14,946 bases of DNA from Oscillospiraceae bacterium (GTDB taxonomy: Bacteria; Bacillota; Clostridia; Oscillospirales; Ruminococcaceae): assembly GCA_014858325.1 (NCBI GenBank), contig RKCM01000167.1:1-14946 (forward strand), in the 5' to 3' direction. Below the pieces are notes generated by a model that ran no database searches, was not told the DNA's origin, and saw only the letters and a program-made list of their open reading frames with translations. Of this stretch, positions 6,498-12,795 are shown piece after piece. Position numbers and translations under genes: made by a program. The first letter of the stretch is position 1; every line of letters begins with the position of its first letter.

Positions 6498-6517
6498 AAC
6501 TGAGTGCGCACTCAGTT
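6498..6517. repeat. 20-bp perfect palindrome after the exporter gene
   Basis: AACTGAGTGC followed by its exact complement GCACTCAGTT, starting 5 nt after the exporter stop codon. As RNA it forms an 8-bp stem with a GCGC loop. No T-run follows, so it is not a standard terminator. It may be an operator for the downstream MAM-like gene or an mRNA-processing or stabilising hairpin. A second TGCGCA-centred palindrome lies 36 bp downstream. Confidence 0.7.
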
Positions 6518-6537
6518 ACATAAAATGGTTATTCAAT

Positions 6538-6549
6538 GGATGCGCATCC
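6538..6549. repeat. 12-bp palindrome before the MAM-like gene
   Basis: GGATGCGCATCC is a perfect palindrome with the same TGCGCA centre as the one at 6498-6517. The centres are 36 bp apart. The pair lies in the 110-bp gap between exporter and cargo genes, in which I see no convincing -35/-10 promoter. Confidence 0.55.
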
Positions 6550-6602
6550 GGCGAAGACCGAAAACGAAATTTGATTCAATCATTTGAAGGGAGTAATTCA
6601 TT

Positions 6603-7052
6603 ATGATGATGCCTGCAAACTTCTCTGCTATCGCAGAGTCCGAGATGACCTATGTTGTTGGTGGCGGCCTGATCGACGCTCTGGGCGCTGTTACCGCTCC
6701 TATCTGGAACGCTGACAATGTCAAGACCTTCAACACCAACCTGGTGACCATCGTTGGCAACTCTTATGTTTCCAAGGTTATCGGTGGTACTCTGGGCACT
6801 ATCTTCAAGGGTGATTACCTGGTGAAGGTTGGCGAGGGTGATGATGCTAAGCGCAACACCGTCTTCGGCAAGAACAAGGGTCTGTGGAACGCTCTGGATC
6901 CCAACGGCGATGCTGAGACCAACGGTTTCAACAAGTTCCTGCAGGGTGTCGGCGCTCTGGCTGCTGTCTACACTCTGGGCACCTCCAAGACCAAGAGCTT
7001 CGTTGCTGAGAATGTCATCGGCGTCAAGGATGGCGCGGCCAAGACTCTGTAA
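6603..7052 (+). CDS. mam: MAM-like secreted protein with double-glycine leader
   Basis: 149 residues beginning MMMPANFSAIAESEMTYVVGG. The leader fits the double-glycine rule exactly when cut after Gly21: G at -1 and -2, V at -4, M at -7, E at -8, I at -12, F at -15. A mature protein of 128 residues would start GLIDALGAVTAPIW. The mature part is neutral to mildly hydrophobic, with Gly-rich and Asn-rich stretches, no cysteine and no recognised enzyme domain. From memory it resembles the microbial anti-inflammatory molecule of F. prausnitzii, reported to dampen NF-kB signalling in host epithelium; the MMMPAN start and the APIW...DNVKTFNTN stretch are the main basis. Codons are strongly biased to GCT, GGT, GTT and TCT, unlike the neighbours, which suggests very high expression. 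AAGGGAG precedes the start. The exporter upstream is the probable processing partner; a strong terminator follows. Confidence 0.85.
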   Translation: MMMPANFSAIAESEMTYVVGGGLIDALGAVTAPIWNADNVKTFNTNLVTIVGNSYVSKVIGGTLGTIFKGDYLVKVGEGDDAKRNTVFGKNKGLWNALDPNGDAETNGFNKFLQGVGALAAVYTLGTSKTKSFVAENVIGVKDGAAKTL

Positions 7053-7093
7053 TTAGTACAGAAAACTAAATAGTTGGTGTATTGCATTTGCAC

Positions 7094-7112
7094 CGCCCTA
7101 CTTTGTAGGGCG
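7094..7112. repeat. Hairpin downstream of the MAM-like gene
   Basis: CGCCCTAC, loop TTT, GTAGGGCG is a perfect 8-bp stem. It overlaps by two bases a second possible stem, CGAGG (7111-7115) with CCTCG (7128-7132). It precedes the main terminator and may stabilise the 3' end of the messenger. Confidence 0.55.
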
Positions 7113-7137
7113 AGGTAGATGATAATGCCTCGCTATG

Positions 7138-7178
7138 GTGTGCCAGGAGGCGTGAGCCTTCTGGCACACTTTCTATTT
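7138..7178 (+). terminator. Strong terminator after the MAM-like gene
   Basis: A 14-bp stem with one G-T pair (7138-7151 with 7156-7169), capped by the stable GNRA-type loop GTGA, is followed by TTTCTATTT. It should separate the exporter/MAM transcript from the next three genes. Confidence 0.88.
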
Positions 7179-7326
7179 GTGTACAATTTTTGTACGCAGG
7201 TTGCCTATTACGTTTGTAATAGGTGATCGCAGACGGAAAACGCTCTTTGCCTTTTACCATTGGCCGTTTTCCGATTCCGATTGCCTATTACACCCTCCCC
7301 TTTCGGAGGTAAATTTTCAGAAAACA
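7179..7326. other. Gene-free stretch with short repeats
   Basis: Together with the hairpins before it, this fills the gap after the MAM-like gene. It holds GTACA-ATTTT-TGTAC (7181-7195), CCTATTAC-GTTT-GTAATAGG (7204-7223) and CGGAAAACG (7234-7242) with CGTTTTCCG (7265-7273). It also has three related copies of TTGCCTATTAC: 7201-7211 and 7281-7291 exact, 7247-7257 with one mismatch. I see no convincing promoter, although the following operon probably needs one. Confidence 0.5.
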
Positions 7327-7336
7327 GGTGGATACT

Positions 7337-7792
7337 ATGAGAGAGATTCAAATTGCAGCAAACAAGACCCTGAAGCTGACCAATGTGCTGGCCCGCAAGA
7401 TCGAAGCAGAGGAGTTTGCCAACCTGCAGATCGTGCTGACCCAGATGCAGAACTTTATGAAGAGCAACAACGCCCAGCCCATTGGCCCCATGATCCAGTG
7501 CATCAAGGTCCCCTCCGGCCCCAACCCCCAGCCGGAGGTGTACATGATGCAGCAGACCACCCAGCTCATCCCGCGGATGGAGCCGGGCTACACCCAGGAC
7601 GCCGTGATGCGGGCCAAGGGCTGCCTGTACGCCCACTACACCGGCCCCATGAGCCAGAGCGGTCTGGCCAGCCAGAAGCTGAACATCTACGCCTTTGAGA
7701 ACGAGATCGAGCTGAACGGCAACGTCTACACCATTTTCGTCAATCAGGACGACGACGACGCCATCGTGGACGTTTTTATGGAGACCAAGTAA
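7337..7792 (+). CDS. Small cytosolic protein, possible GyrI-like/effector-binding fold
   Basis: I do not firmly recognise this 151-residue protein. It has no signal peptide or membrane segment. The C-terminal half (AKGCLYAHYTGPMSQSGLASQKLNIYAFEN...YTIFVNQDDDDAIVDVFMETK) has the layout of GyrI-like/AraC effector-binding domains: a [CY]xHYTGP strand-turn, a helix, then a Tyr/Val strand and a final acidic strand. DUF5085-like proteins are another possibility. The ATG at 7337 was chosen because AGGTGG (7326-7331) sits 5 nt upstream; an in-frame GTG at 7328 lies inside that site. The stop is 1 nt before the start of the fusion-protein gene, so the two are probably translated together. Its role in the export locus is unknown; a chaperone or regulatory part is only a guess. 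Confidence 0.8.
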   Translation: MREIQIAANKTLKLTNVLARKIEAEEFANLQIVLTQMQNFMKSNNAQPIGPMIQCIKVPSGPNPQPEVYMMQQTTQLIPRMEPGYTQDAVMRAKGCLYAHYTGPMSQSGLASQKLNIYAFENEIELNGNVYTIFVNQDDDDAIVDVFMETK

Positions 7793-7793
7793 T

Positions 7794-8912
7794 ATGACAA
7801 AAACCACCCACATCTACAACCTCAACGAGCTGCAGGACCGCCGCATCATGATGGACAAGAAGCTGCCGCCCTATGGCTACGCTCTGATCATCCTGACCGG
7901 CTTCCTCATGGTGTACCTGCTGCTGTGGAGCACCAAGAACTACCGCACCTACGTCAGCCAGTCCACAGGCACGGTGCAGGCCGCCAATAAGACCTACATC
8001 ATGTCCAGCTACTCCGGCGCCATCACCGAGCTGAACGTCTCCGAGGGCAGCTATGTCAACGAGGGCGACCTGCTGGCCCACATCAAGAGCACCGACCTGG
8101 ATATGCAGACCGACAGCTACGAGAGCCAGCTGGCCATCTACAAAAAGCAGAAGAGCCAGTACGAGAAGCTGCTGAAATCCATCCAGGATGACAAGAACTA
8201 CTTCAGCGAGACCGACCCCGACGACCAGCCCTACTACTACCAGTACGAGAGCTACAAGAGCCAGGTGGCCCAGAGCGCCTTTGACGCCTCCCCCTACCAG
8301 GCGGCTGGCTACTCGGAGGAGCAGATCCAGGCCCTGATGGAGCAGAACCAGAGCACCGTGGAGAACCTCTACTACTCTACGCTGCAGACCATCTCCTCCA
8401 ACCTGACCTCCATCCAGACCAACATCGACAATCTCCAGAGCCAGCTGGACGCTTTGAATACCGGCGCCAACGACTACTACATCTATGCCCCCACCTCCGG
8501 CGTCATCCACATGGACACGCCCTACAAGGTGGGCATGGTGCTGAGCGCGGGTTCCCCCCTGGCCACCGTTGCCAGTGAGAACAGCGATCTGGAAGTGGTG
8601 GCTTACTGCACCGTCAGCGACCGCCCGCTCATCCATCTGGGCGACCCCTGCAAGATCGCCATCACCGGCCTGTCGGAGTACTCCTACGGCAATCTGACCG
8701 GCACCGTCACCAGCATCGACAGCGACGTAACGGCCAGCACCTCCGGCTCCTACTACAAAATGACCATCAAACCCGACAGCACCTATGTCGTCAGCAACAG
8801 CGGCGATAAGGTGGACCTGTCCAACGGTATGAGCGTCACGGCCCGTGTTGAGTACGACCAGCTGACCTATTTTGAATATGCGATGGAAGCTTTGGGCGTC
8901 ATGTTCCGCTAA
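7794..8912 (+). CDS. HlyD/ComB-like membrane fusion protein
   Basis: Periplasmic-adaptor-type protein of ABC export systems; Gram-positive relatives (LcnD, ComB, MesE types) assist C39 exporters. The 372 residues show a short cytosolic N-terminus, one membrane anchor (about 26-45), a split lipoyl-like domain (first half about 69-99, ITELNVSEGSYVNEGDLLAHIKS; second half about 228-262, YIYAPTSGVIHMDTPYKVGMVLSAGSPLATV), a Gln/Ser-rich coiled coil between them (about 105-225), and a beta-barrel-like C-terminus (AYCTVSDRPLIHLGDPCKIAITG). It starts 1 nt after the previous gene and is followed after 36 nt by the Ig-like protein gene. It could work with the exporter at 4171-6492, though that gene is in a separate transcript. 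An adaptor for another exporter is possible. Confidence 0.9.
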   Translation: MTKTTHIYNLNELQDRRIMMDKKLPPYGYALIILTGFLMVYLLLWSTKNYRTYVSQSTGTVQAANKTYIMSSYSGAITELNVSEGSYVNEGDLLAHIKSTDLDMQTDSYESQLAIYKKQKSQYEKLLKSIQDDKNYFSETDPDDQPYYYQYESYKSQVAQSAFDASPYQAAGYSEEQIQALMEQNQSTVENLYYSTLQTISSNLTSIQTNIDNLQSQLDALNTGANDYYIYAPTSGVIHMDTPYKVGMVLSAGSPLATVASENSDLEVVAYCTVSDRPLIHLGDPCKIAITGLSEYSYGNLTGTVTSIDSDVTASTSGSYYKMTIKPDSTYVVSNSGDKVDLSNGMSVTARVEYDQLTYFEYAMEALGVMFR

Positions 8913-8948
8913 GTTTTCCCCGCCAACACGCCCAAAGAGGTACGAAGA

Positions 8949-10445
8949 ATGAAACTGAACCCCAAACAGCTGGCGGTCTGCGCCGCGCTGGTCGGTCTTT
9001 TGACCGTGTGCGCCGCCCTGCCTGCCTCTGCCGCCGGCCCGCTGCATGCGGCCGCTGCCATCGCCCTGCCCACTCTCCCCTGGTCCAGCGTGGAGGTGGA
9101 GAGCATCGAGCCCGGTGATTACGCCGCCTCCATGACGGTGGGCACGGCTCAGCAGCTTTCCCCGGTCATCCAGCCCAGCAAGGCCGCCAAGCGCGCCAAC
9201 GTGAGCTTTGTGTCCGATAACCCCAACATCATTTCGGTCACGTCCGACGGCGTGGCGCAGGCCGTGGGCCTGGGCACCGCCCATGTGGCCGCCACCGTGG
9301 ACGACCAGAGCTGCCTGTACACCATCACTTCCACGCCGGATGAATCCATGATCGTCACCGAGATGGACATCACGCTGGCTTCCAATACCATCGCTGTGGG
9401 CGACACCACTTCCCTCTCGCTGGCTGTGCTGCCCACCAGCGCCGCCAACTATGCGGATGTGAGCCTGACCTCCTCCAACGAGAAGGTGGCCACCGTCAAC
9501 AGCTTTGGCAAGGTGACGGGCGTGGGCGTGGGCACGGCCACCATCACCGCCACCAGCGGCAGCGTGAGCTGCTCGGCCACCATCAAGGTGGTCAACGCCA
9601 GCTCCGGCACGGCAACCGCTCAGTCCTTGAGCCTGAACACCAACTATGTGGTGCTGAAACCCGGCTCCAGCAAGACCATCACCGGCAAGGTGACCCCCTC
9701 CTCCGCCTCTCAGGCCCTGACCTTCAAGTCCGGCGACACCAAGGTCGCTACGGTCAGCGCAGGCGGCGTCATCACCGGCGTGGCCACCGGCGCCACCTCC
9801 GTCGTTGTCTCCAACGGCACGGCCTCCTCCTCTGTGACCGTCATCGTCAACCGCACCGCTTCTTCCTCCGGCAGCGAGGGCAGCACAGACGGCAGCGAGA
9901 CCCCTGATGCAGCCACCACCGACCCTGTGGCCCAGGCCATCACTGCGGCCGAGGGCAGCGAGGTGGTGCTGACGCAGGCCGAGGCCCCCCTCCTCTCTGC
10001 GGAAGCCCTCAACGCCCTGCGCACCAGCGGCAAGACGCTGGTGGTAAACGGCAGCGGCTACACCATCCGCCTGGCCGCCGAGGATGTCAAGAACACCTCC
10101 GCCACGCTGGACACCGCCCTCACCTTTGCTGCGGACGAGAAGGGCCTGCGGTTCACCCTGAACAACAGCCAGCCCCTGCCCGGCACGGTGCAGCTGACCA
10201 TGACGGACGAGAACGCCGCTTACAGCCGCCTGTATCTCTACAACACCATCGGCCAGAAGTGGCAGTTCCTCAACGCCTACACCAACCACACCCTGAAGGC
10301 CGACACGGCCGGCGACTACCTGCTGACCAACGAAAACCTCCGCTTCGACAACATGGATTGGACCTTCTTCATCGCGGGCGGCGTGGTCATGGTGGGCATC
10401 GCGGTGGCCTACATCGTCGTTAAAAAACGCTACTGGTTCTGGTAA
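8949..10445 (+). CDS. Surface protein with three BIG2 Ig-like domains
   Basis: 498-residue extracellular protein. It has a Sec signal peptide (MKLNPKQLAVCAALVGLLTVCAALPASAA, probable cut near residue 29). Three bacterial Ig-like group 2 domains follow at about 57-128, 137-215 and 223-300, each with the typical ...SSNEKVATVNSFGKVTGVGVGTATITA pattern. Next come a Ser/Thr/Gly linker (about 300-325) and a beta-rich C-terminal domain ending AGDYLLTNENLRF. A single membrane helix (about 472-490) ends in a short basic tail, KKRYWFW. No LPXTG sortase motif is present, so it is held in the membrane rather than linked to peptidoglycan. AGAGG lies upstream of the ATG. It appears to be the last gene of the operon with the small protein and the fusion protein. 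Partner-binding or display of exported cargo is inference. Confidence 0.9.
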   Translation: MKLNPKQLAVCAALVGLLTVCAALPASAAGPLHAAAAIALPTLPWSSVEVESIEPGDYAASMTVGTAQQLSPVIQPSKAAKRANVSFVSDNPNIISVTSDGVAQAVGLGTAHVAATVDDQSCLYTITSTPDESMIVTEMDITLASNTIAVGDTTSLSLAVLPTSAANYADVSLTSSNEKVATVNSFGKVTGVGVGTATITATSGSVSCSATIKVVNASSGTATAQSLSLNTNYVVLKPGSSKTITGKVTPSSASQALTFKSGDTKVATVSAGGVITGVATGATSVVVSNGTASSSVTVIVNRTASSSGSEGSTDGSETPDAATTDPVAQAITAAEGSEVVLTQAEAPLLSAEALNALRTSGKTLVVNGSGYTIRLAAEDVKNTSATLDTALTFAADEKGLRFTLNNSQPLPGTVQLTMTDENAAYSRLYLYNTIGQKWQFLNAYTNHTLKADTAGDYLLTNENLRFDNMDWTFFIAGGVVMVGIAVAYIVVKKRYWFW

Positions 10446-10497
10446 GCGTTTCGGTCGGAAGGCCCCTGCCCCCTCTCTTTCTGAAAAAGCATAAAAA

Positions 10498-10541
10498 ACG
10501 CCCCGTCTGTAATGCCTCTGGGAGGCTTGCAGACGGGGTGT
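10498..10541. terminator. Bidirectional terminator between Ig-protein operon and glmS
   Basis: A long hairpin: a 12-bp outer stem (10498-10509 with 10530-10541, one G-T pair) and an inner stem GCCTC/GAGGC (10514-10518 with 10522-10526). On the minus strand it runs into TTTTTTATGC, a strong terminator for glmS. On the plus strand only TTTGTGTTT follows, so it is weaker in that direction. Confidence 0.85.
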
Positions 10542-10558
10542 TTGTGTTTCAGGAACGT

Positions 10559-12379
10559 TTATTCAACGGTGACGCTCTTGGCCAGATTGCGGGGCTTATC
10601 GACGTCGCAGCCGCGCAGGACGGCCATATAGTAAGCAAACAGCTGCAGCGGCACGATGAGCTGCAGGGGCATCAGCAGGTCCTCGTATTCATCCAATCGG
10701 ACGATATAGTCCGCAATGCCCTCGGGCACCACGGCATCCCGGGTGGTAAAGAGGAGGACCCGGGCACCACGGCTCTTGGTCTCCTTGGCGTTGGAGAGGG
10801 TCTTCTCGTACACCTGTTTCTGGGTGGCCAGCGCAATGACGGGCACTCCATCGGTGATGAGGCTGATGGTGCCGTGCTTGAGCTCGCCCGCCGCGTAGGC
10901 GTCCGAGTGGACGTAGCTGATCTCTTTCAGCTTCAGGCTGCCCTCCAGCGAGAGCGAATAGTCGAACCCGCGCCCGATGAAGAAGCAGCTCTGGGTGTTG
11001 ACGAAGCGGCTGGCAAGATACTGGATCTGCTCACAGTCGTCGAGGCGGGGCTTGATGACCTCCCCTGCCCGCAGCAGCTCGGCGGTCAGGCGTTTGATCT
11101 CGGCCTCGGTCTGCCTGCCCTTGGCGTAGGCCAGCCGGAAGGCGAACAGGTACAGCACACACATCTGCACCATATAGGCTTTGGTGGAAGCCACAGCGAT
11201 CTCGGGGCCTGCGTAGGTGTAAAGGACGTAATCCGCCGCCCGGGCGATGGAGCTGCCCACCACGTTGACGATGGCCAGCACCGGCACGCCCCGGCTCTTG
11301 GCCAGCTTGAGGGCCGCCAGCGTATCGCTGGTCTCGCCCGACTGGCTGATGATGACCACAAGGTCATTCGGGTTTAGGATGGGGTCGCGGTAGCGGAACT
11401 CGCTGGCAATGTCCACCTCGGCAGGGACGCGGGCCAGTGCTTCAATGGCGGCTTTGCCCACCATGCCCGCGTGCATGGCCGTGCCGCAGCCCACAAGGTG
11501 CACGGTGCCGATCTGTGCCAGCCGCTCGTCGGTGAGCGCCGGGATGCGTAAATCGGGCATCCCGTTCTCCACCCGGGGGCTGACGGTGGCCGTGATGGCG
11601 GTGGGCTGCTCGTTGATCTCCTTGAGCATGAAGTGGGGGTAGCCGCCCTTCTCGGCCGCCTCCTGATCCCAATCGGCAGTGAGGCGCGGGCGCTCCACCG
11701 GCTCGCCAAAGGCATCGTAGAAGCGGATGCCGCCGGCTTCCACCACGGCCAGGTCGCCCTCCTCCAAAACGCTGTAATCCCGGGTATATTTCAGCAGGGC
11801 GGGGATATCGGAGGCCACAAAGTTCTCCCCTTCGCCCCAGCCCACGATGAGGGGGCTTTCTTTTTTCACGGCAAAAATGGTCTCGGGGAAATCCCGGAAC
11901 AGCACGGCCAGCGCATAGCTGCCCCGCACCATGCCCAGTGCCTCGTGCAAAGCCTGCAGCGGCTCGCCGTGGTAGCAGCTGTCGATGAGCTTGACGAGGA
12001 CCTCCGTGTCCGTCTCGCTCTCAAAGGTATAGCCCTTCGCGGCCAGTTTTTCCTTCAGGATGCCGTAGTTTTCAATGATGCCGTTGTGGACGATGCTCAC
12101 CCGAGGGGTGGAATGGGGGTGGCTGTTCACATCGCTGGGCTCGCCGTGGGTGGCCCAGCGGGTGTGCCCGATGCCGCAGAAGCTCTCGCTCAGGCGCTGC
12201 AGCGCCAGCTTTTCCCGCAGCTTTGCCAGCCGCCCCTTGCTTTTGACCACCCGGATGCCGCCTTCCATGGCCAGGGCCACCCCGGCGGAATCGTACCCGC
12301 GGTACTCCAGTTTCTCCAAACCATCCAGCAGCACATCCTGTGCGCTGCGCTTGCCCGTATAGCCTACAATGCCACACAT
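10559..12379 (-). CDS. glmS: Glutamine-fructose-6-phosphate aminotransferase (isomerizing)
   Basis: Makes glucosamine-6-phosphate from fructose-6-phosphate and glutamine, the first step toward UDP-GlcNAc for cell wall. The 606-residue product starts MCGIVGYTGKR, so Cys2 becomes the N-terminal nucleophile after Met removal; this fixes the start at 12379, supported by GGAGGTG 7 nt upstream, rather than an in-frame codon at 12427. The glutaminase domain shows LEYRGYDSAGVAL, GIGHTRWATHGEPS and VHNGIIENYG. Two SIS sugar-isomerase domains follow (HLVGCGTAMHAGMVGKAAIE, ISQSGETSDTLAAL, STKAYMVQMCVLY, FFIGRGFDYSLSLEGSLKLKEISYVHSDAYAAGELKHGTISLI). The C-terminus DKPRNLAKSVTVE is the family signature. 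A glmS ribozyme lies in the leader, so glucosamine-6-phosphate should lower expression. Confidence 0.98.
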   Translation of the reverse strand: MCGIVGYTGKRSAQDVLLDGLEKLEYRGYDSAGVALAMEGGIRVVKSKGRLAKLREKLALQRLSESFCGIGHTRWATHGEPSDVNSHPHSTPRVSIVHNGIIENYGILKEKLAAKGYTFESETDTEVLVKLIDSCYHGEPLQALHEALGMVRGSYALAVLFRDFPETIFAVKKESPLIVGWGEGENFVASDIPALLKYTRDYSVLEEGDLAVVEAGGIRFYDAFGEPVERPRLTADWDQEAAEKGGYPHFMLKEINEQPTAITATVSPRVENGMPDLRIPALTDERLAQIGTVHLVGCGTAMHAGMVGKAAIEALARVPAEVDIASEFRYRDPILNPNDLVVIISQSGETSDTLAALKLAKSRGVPVLAIVNVVGSSIARAADYVLYTYAGPEIAVASTKAYMVQMCVLYLFAFRLAYAKGRQTEAEIKRLTAELLRAGEVIKPRLDDCEQIQYLASRFVNTQSCFFIGRGFDYSLSLEGSLKLKEISYVHSDAYAAGELKHGTISLITDGVPVIALATQKQVYEKTLSNAKETKSRGARVLLFTTRDAVVPEGIADYIVRLDEYEDLLMPLQLIVPLQLFAYYMAVLRGCDVDKPRNLAKSVTVE

Positions 12380-12477
12380 ACAAAACACCTCCATGCCGAC
12401 AGGGCGGACGGCGCAAGATGGGCGCACTTCCCCTGTCAGCTTTCTCTTTCAGTCTATGTTCTTGTATGGCTTTCTTT

Positions 12478-12640
12478 GAGGGGATCTGTTGCGGTATTGC
12501 TGCCGTTTTTTGCCCCTCTCTGCGGCTGGTATAGCCAGCGGGCCCCATGGGCCTGCATCAGCCGGAGAAACATCCGCCGAAATGTTCGATGATTCCTCTC
12601 CTCGTCACCCTCGCGGCTGTCACCCGCGTGGCCCGGCGCT
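12478..12640 (-). ncRNA. glmS self-cleaving ribozyme/riboswitch
   Basis: Read on the minus strand, the leader shows the conserved core in order. First is the cleavage site A|GCGCC (between 12640 and 12639). Then come a CGCGG/CCGCG hairpin and the strand GGTGACGAGGA (within 12594-12612). Next is CATCGAACATTTCGGCGGATG, which lies inside a GGAGA...TTCTCC stem. Two 3' hairpins complete it: GCTGG/CCAGC (12525-12539), and one closed by GAGGGG/CCCCTC (12513-12518 with 12478-12483). Glucosamine-6-phosphate acts as cofactor for cleavage in this family, lowering glmS messenger. The 3' boundary is approximate. About 100 nt separate it from the glmS start. Confidence 0.92.
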
Positions 12641-12683
12641 TTGCGTCAACTGGTGGTACACATTCCTTCTTTCGGTAAAATTC

Positions 12684-12732
12684 ACTCCCCCAGTCTGCTT
12701 CGCAGACAGCCCCCTCAAAGAGGGGGCCTTTT
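12684..12732 (+). repeat. Intergenic hairpin repeat, copy B
   Basis: ACTCCCCCA, then GTCTGC-TTC-GCAGAC (12693-12707), then GCCCCCTC-AAA-GAGGGGGC (12709-12727) and CCTTTT. It is the plus-oriented partner of copy C. The last hairpin with its T-run could also end transcription on the plus strand, but no plus-strand gene needs it here. Confidence 0.75.
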
Positions 12733-12739
12733 CGCACCG

Positions 12740-12795
12740 CCCAAAGCCTCCCTCCTTGAGGGAGGTGGCATTGCAAAGCAATGACGGAAGGAGTT
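12740..12795 (-). repeat. Intergenic hairpin repeat, copy C
   Basis: Inverted relative of copy B: CCTCCCTC-CTT-GAGGGAGG (12747-12765), CATTGC-AAA-GCAATG (12769-12783), then GACGGAAGGAGT. B and C together have ACTCC...GGAGT ends, like a small MITE. On the minus strand the element lies directly after the stop codon of the membrane-protein gene and may form its 3' hairpin. Confidence 0.75.

Noticed and set aside
6493..6602. A promoter with TTGCAA (6494-6499) and CATAAAAT around the 20-bp palindrome
   Set aside because: The spacing is 19-21 nt and the -10 is poor. A MerR-type long-spacer promoter is conceivable, but I cannot support it from sequence.
7119..7226. A 35-codon frame starting MIMPRYGVPGG after the MAM-like gene
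   Set aside because: It runs through the strong terminator hairpin at 7138-7169 and has no convincing ribosome binding site. The vague likeness of its start to MMMP is probably chance.
7776..10289. A very long open frame (837 codons) on the minus strand opposite the fusion protein and Ig-like protein genes
   Set aside because: Its composition is Gly/Val/His/Gln-rich, as expected for the reverse strand of C-ending codons. The plus-strand frames have signal peptides, domains and ribosome binding sites.
10380..10445. Sortase anchoring of the Ig-like protein
   Set aside because: No LPXTG-like motif precedes the C-terminal membrane helix. The tail is short and basic, which fits a plain membrane anchor.
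12380..12427. Upstream in-frame start for glmS at 12427
   Set aside because: The enzyme needs Cys directly after the initiator Met. MCGIVGY at 12379 has a strong ribosome binding site.
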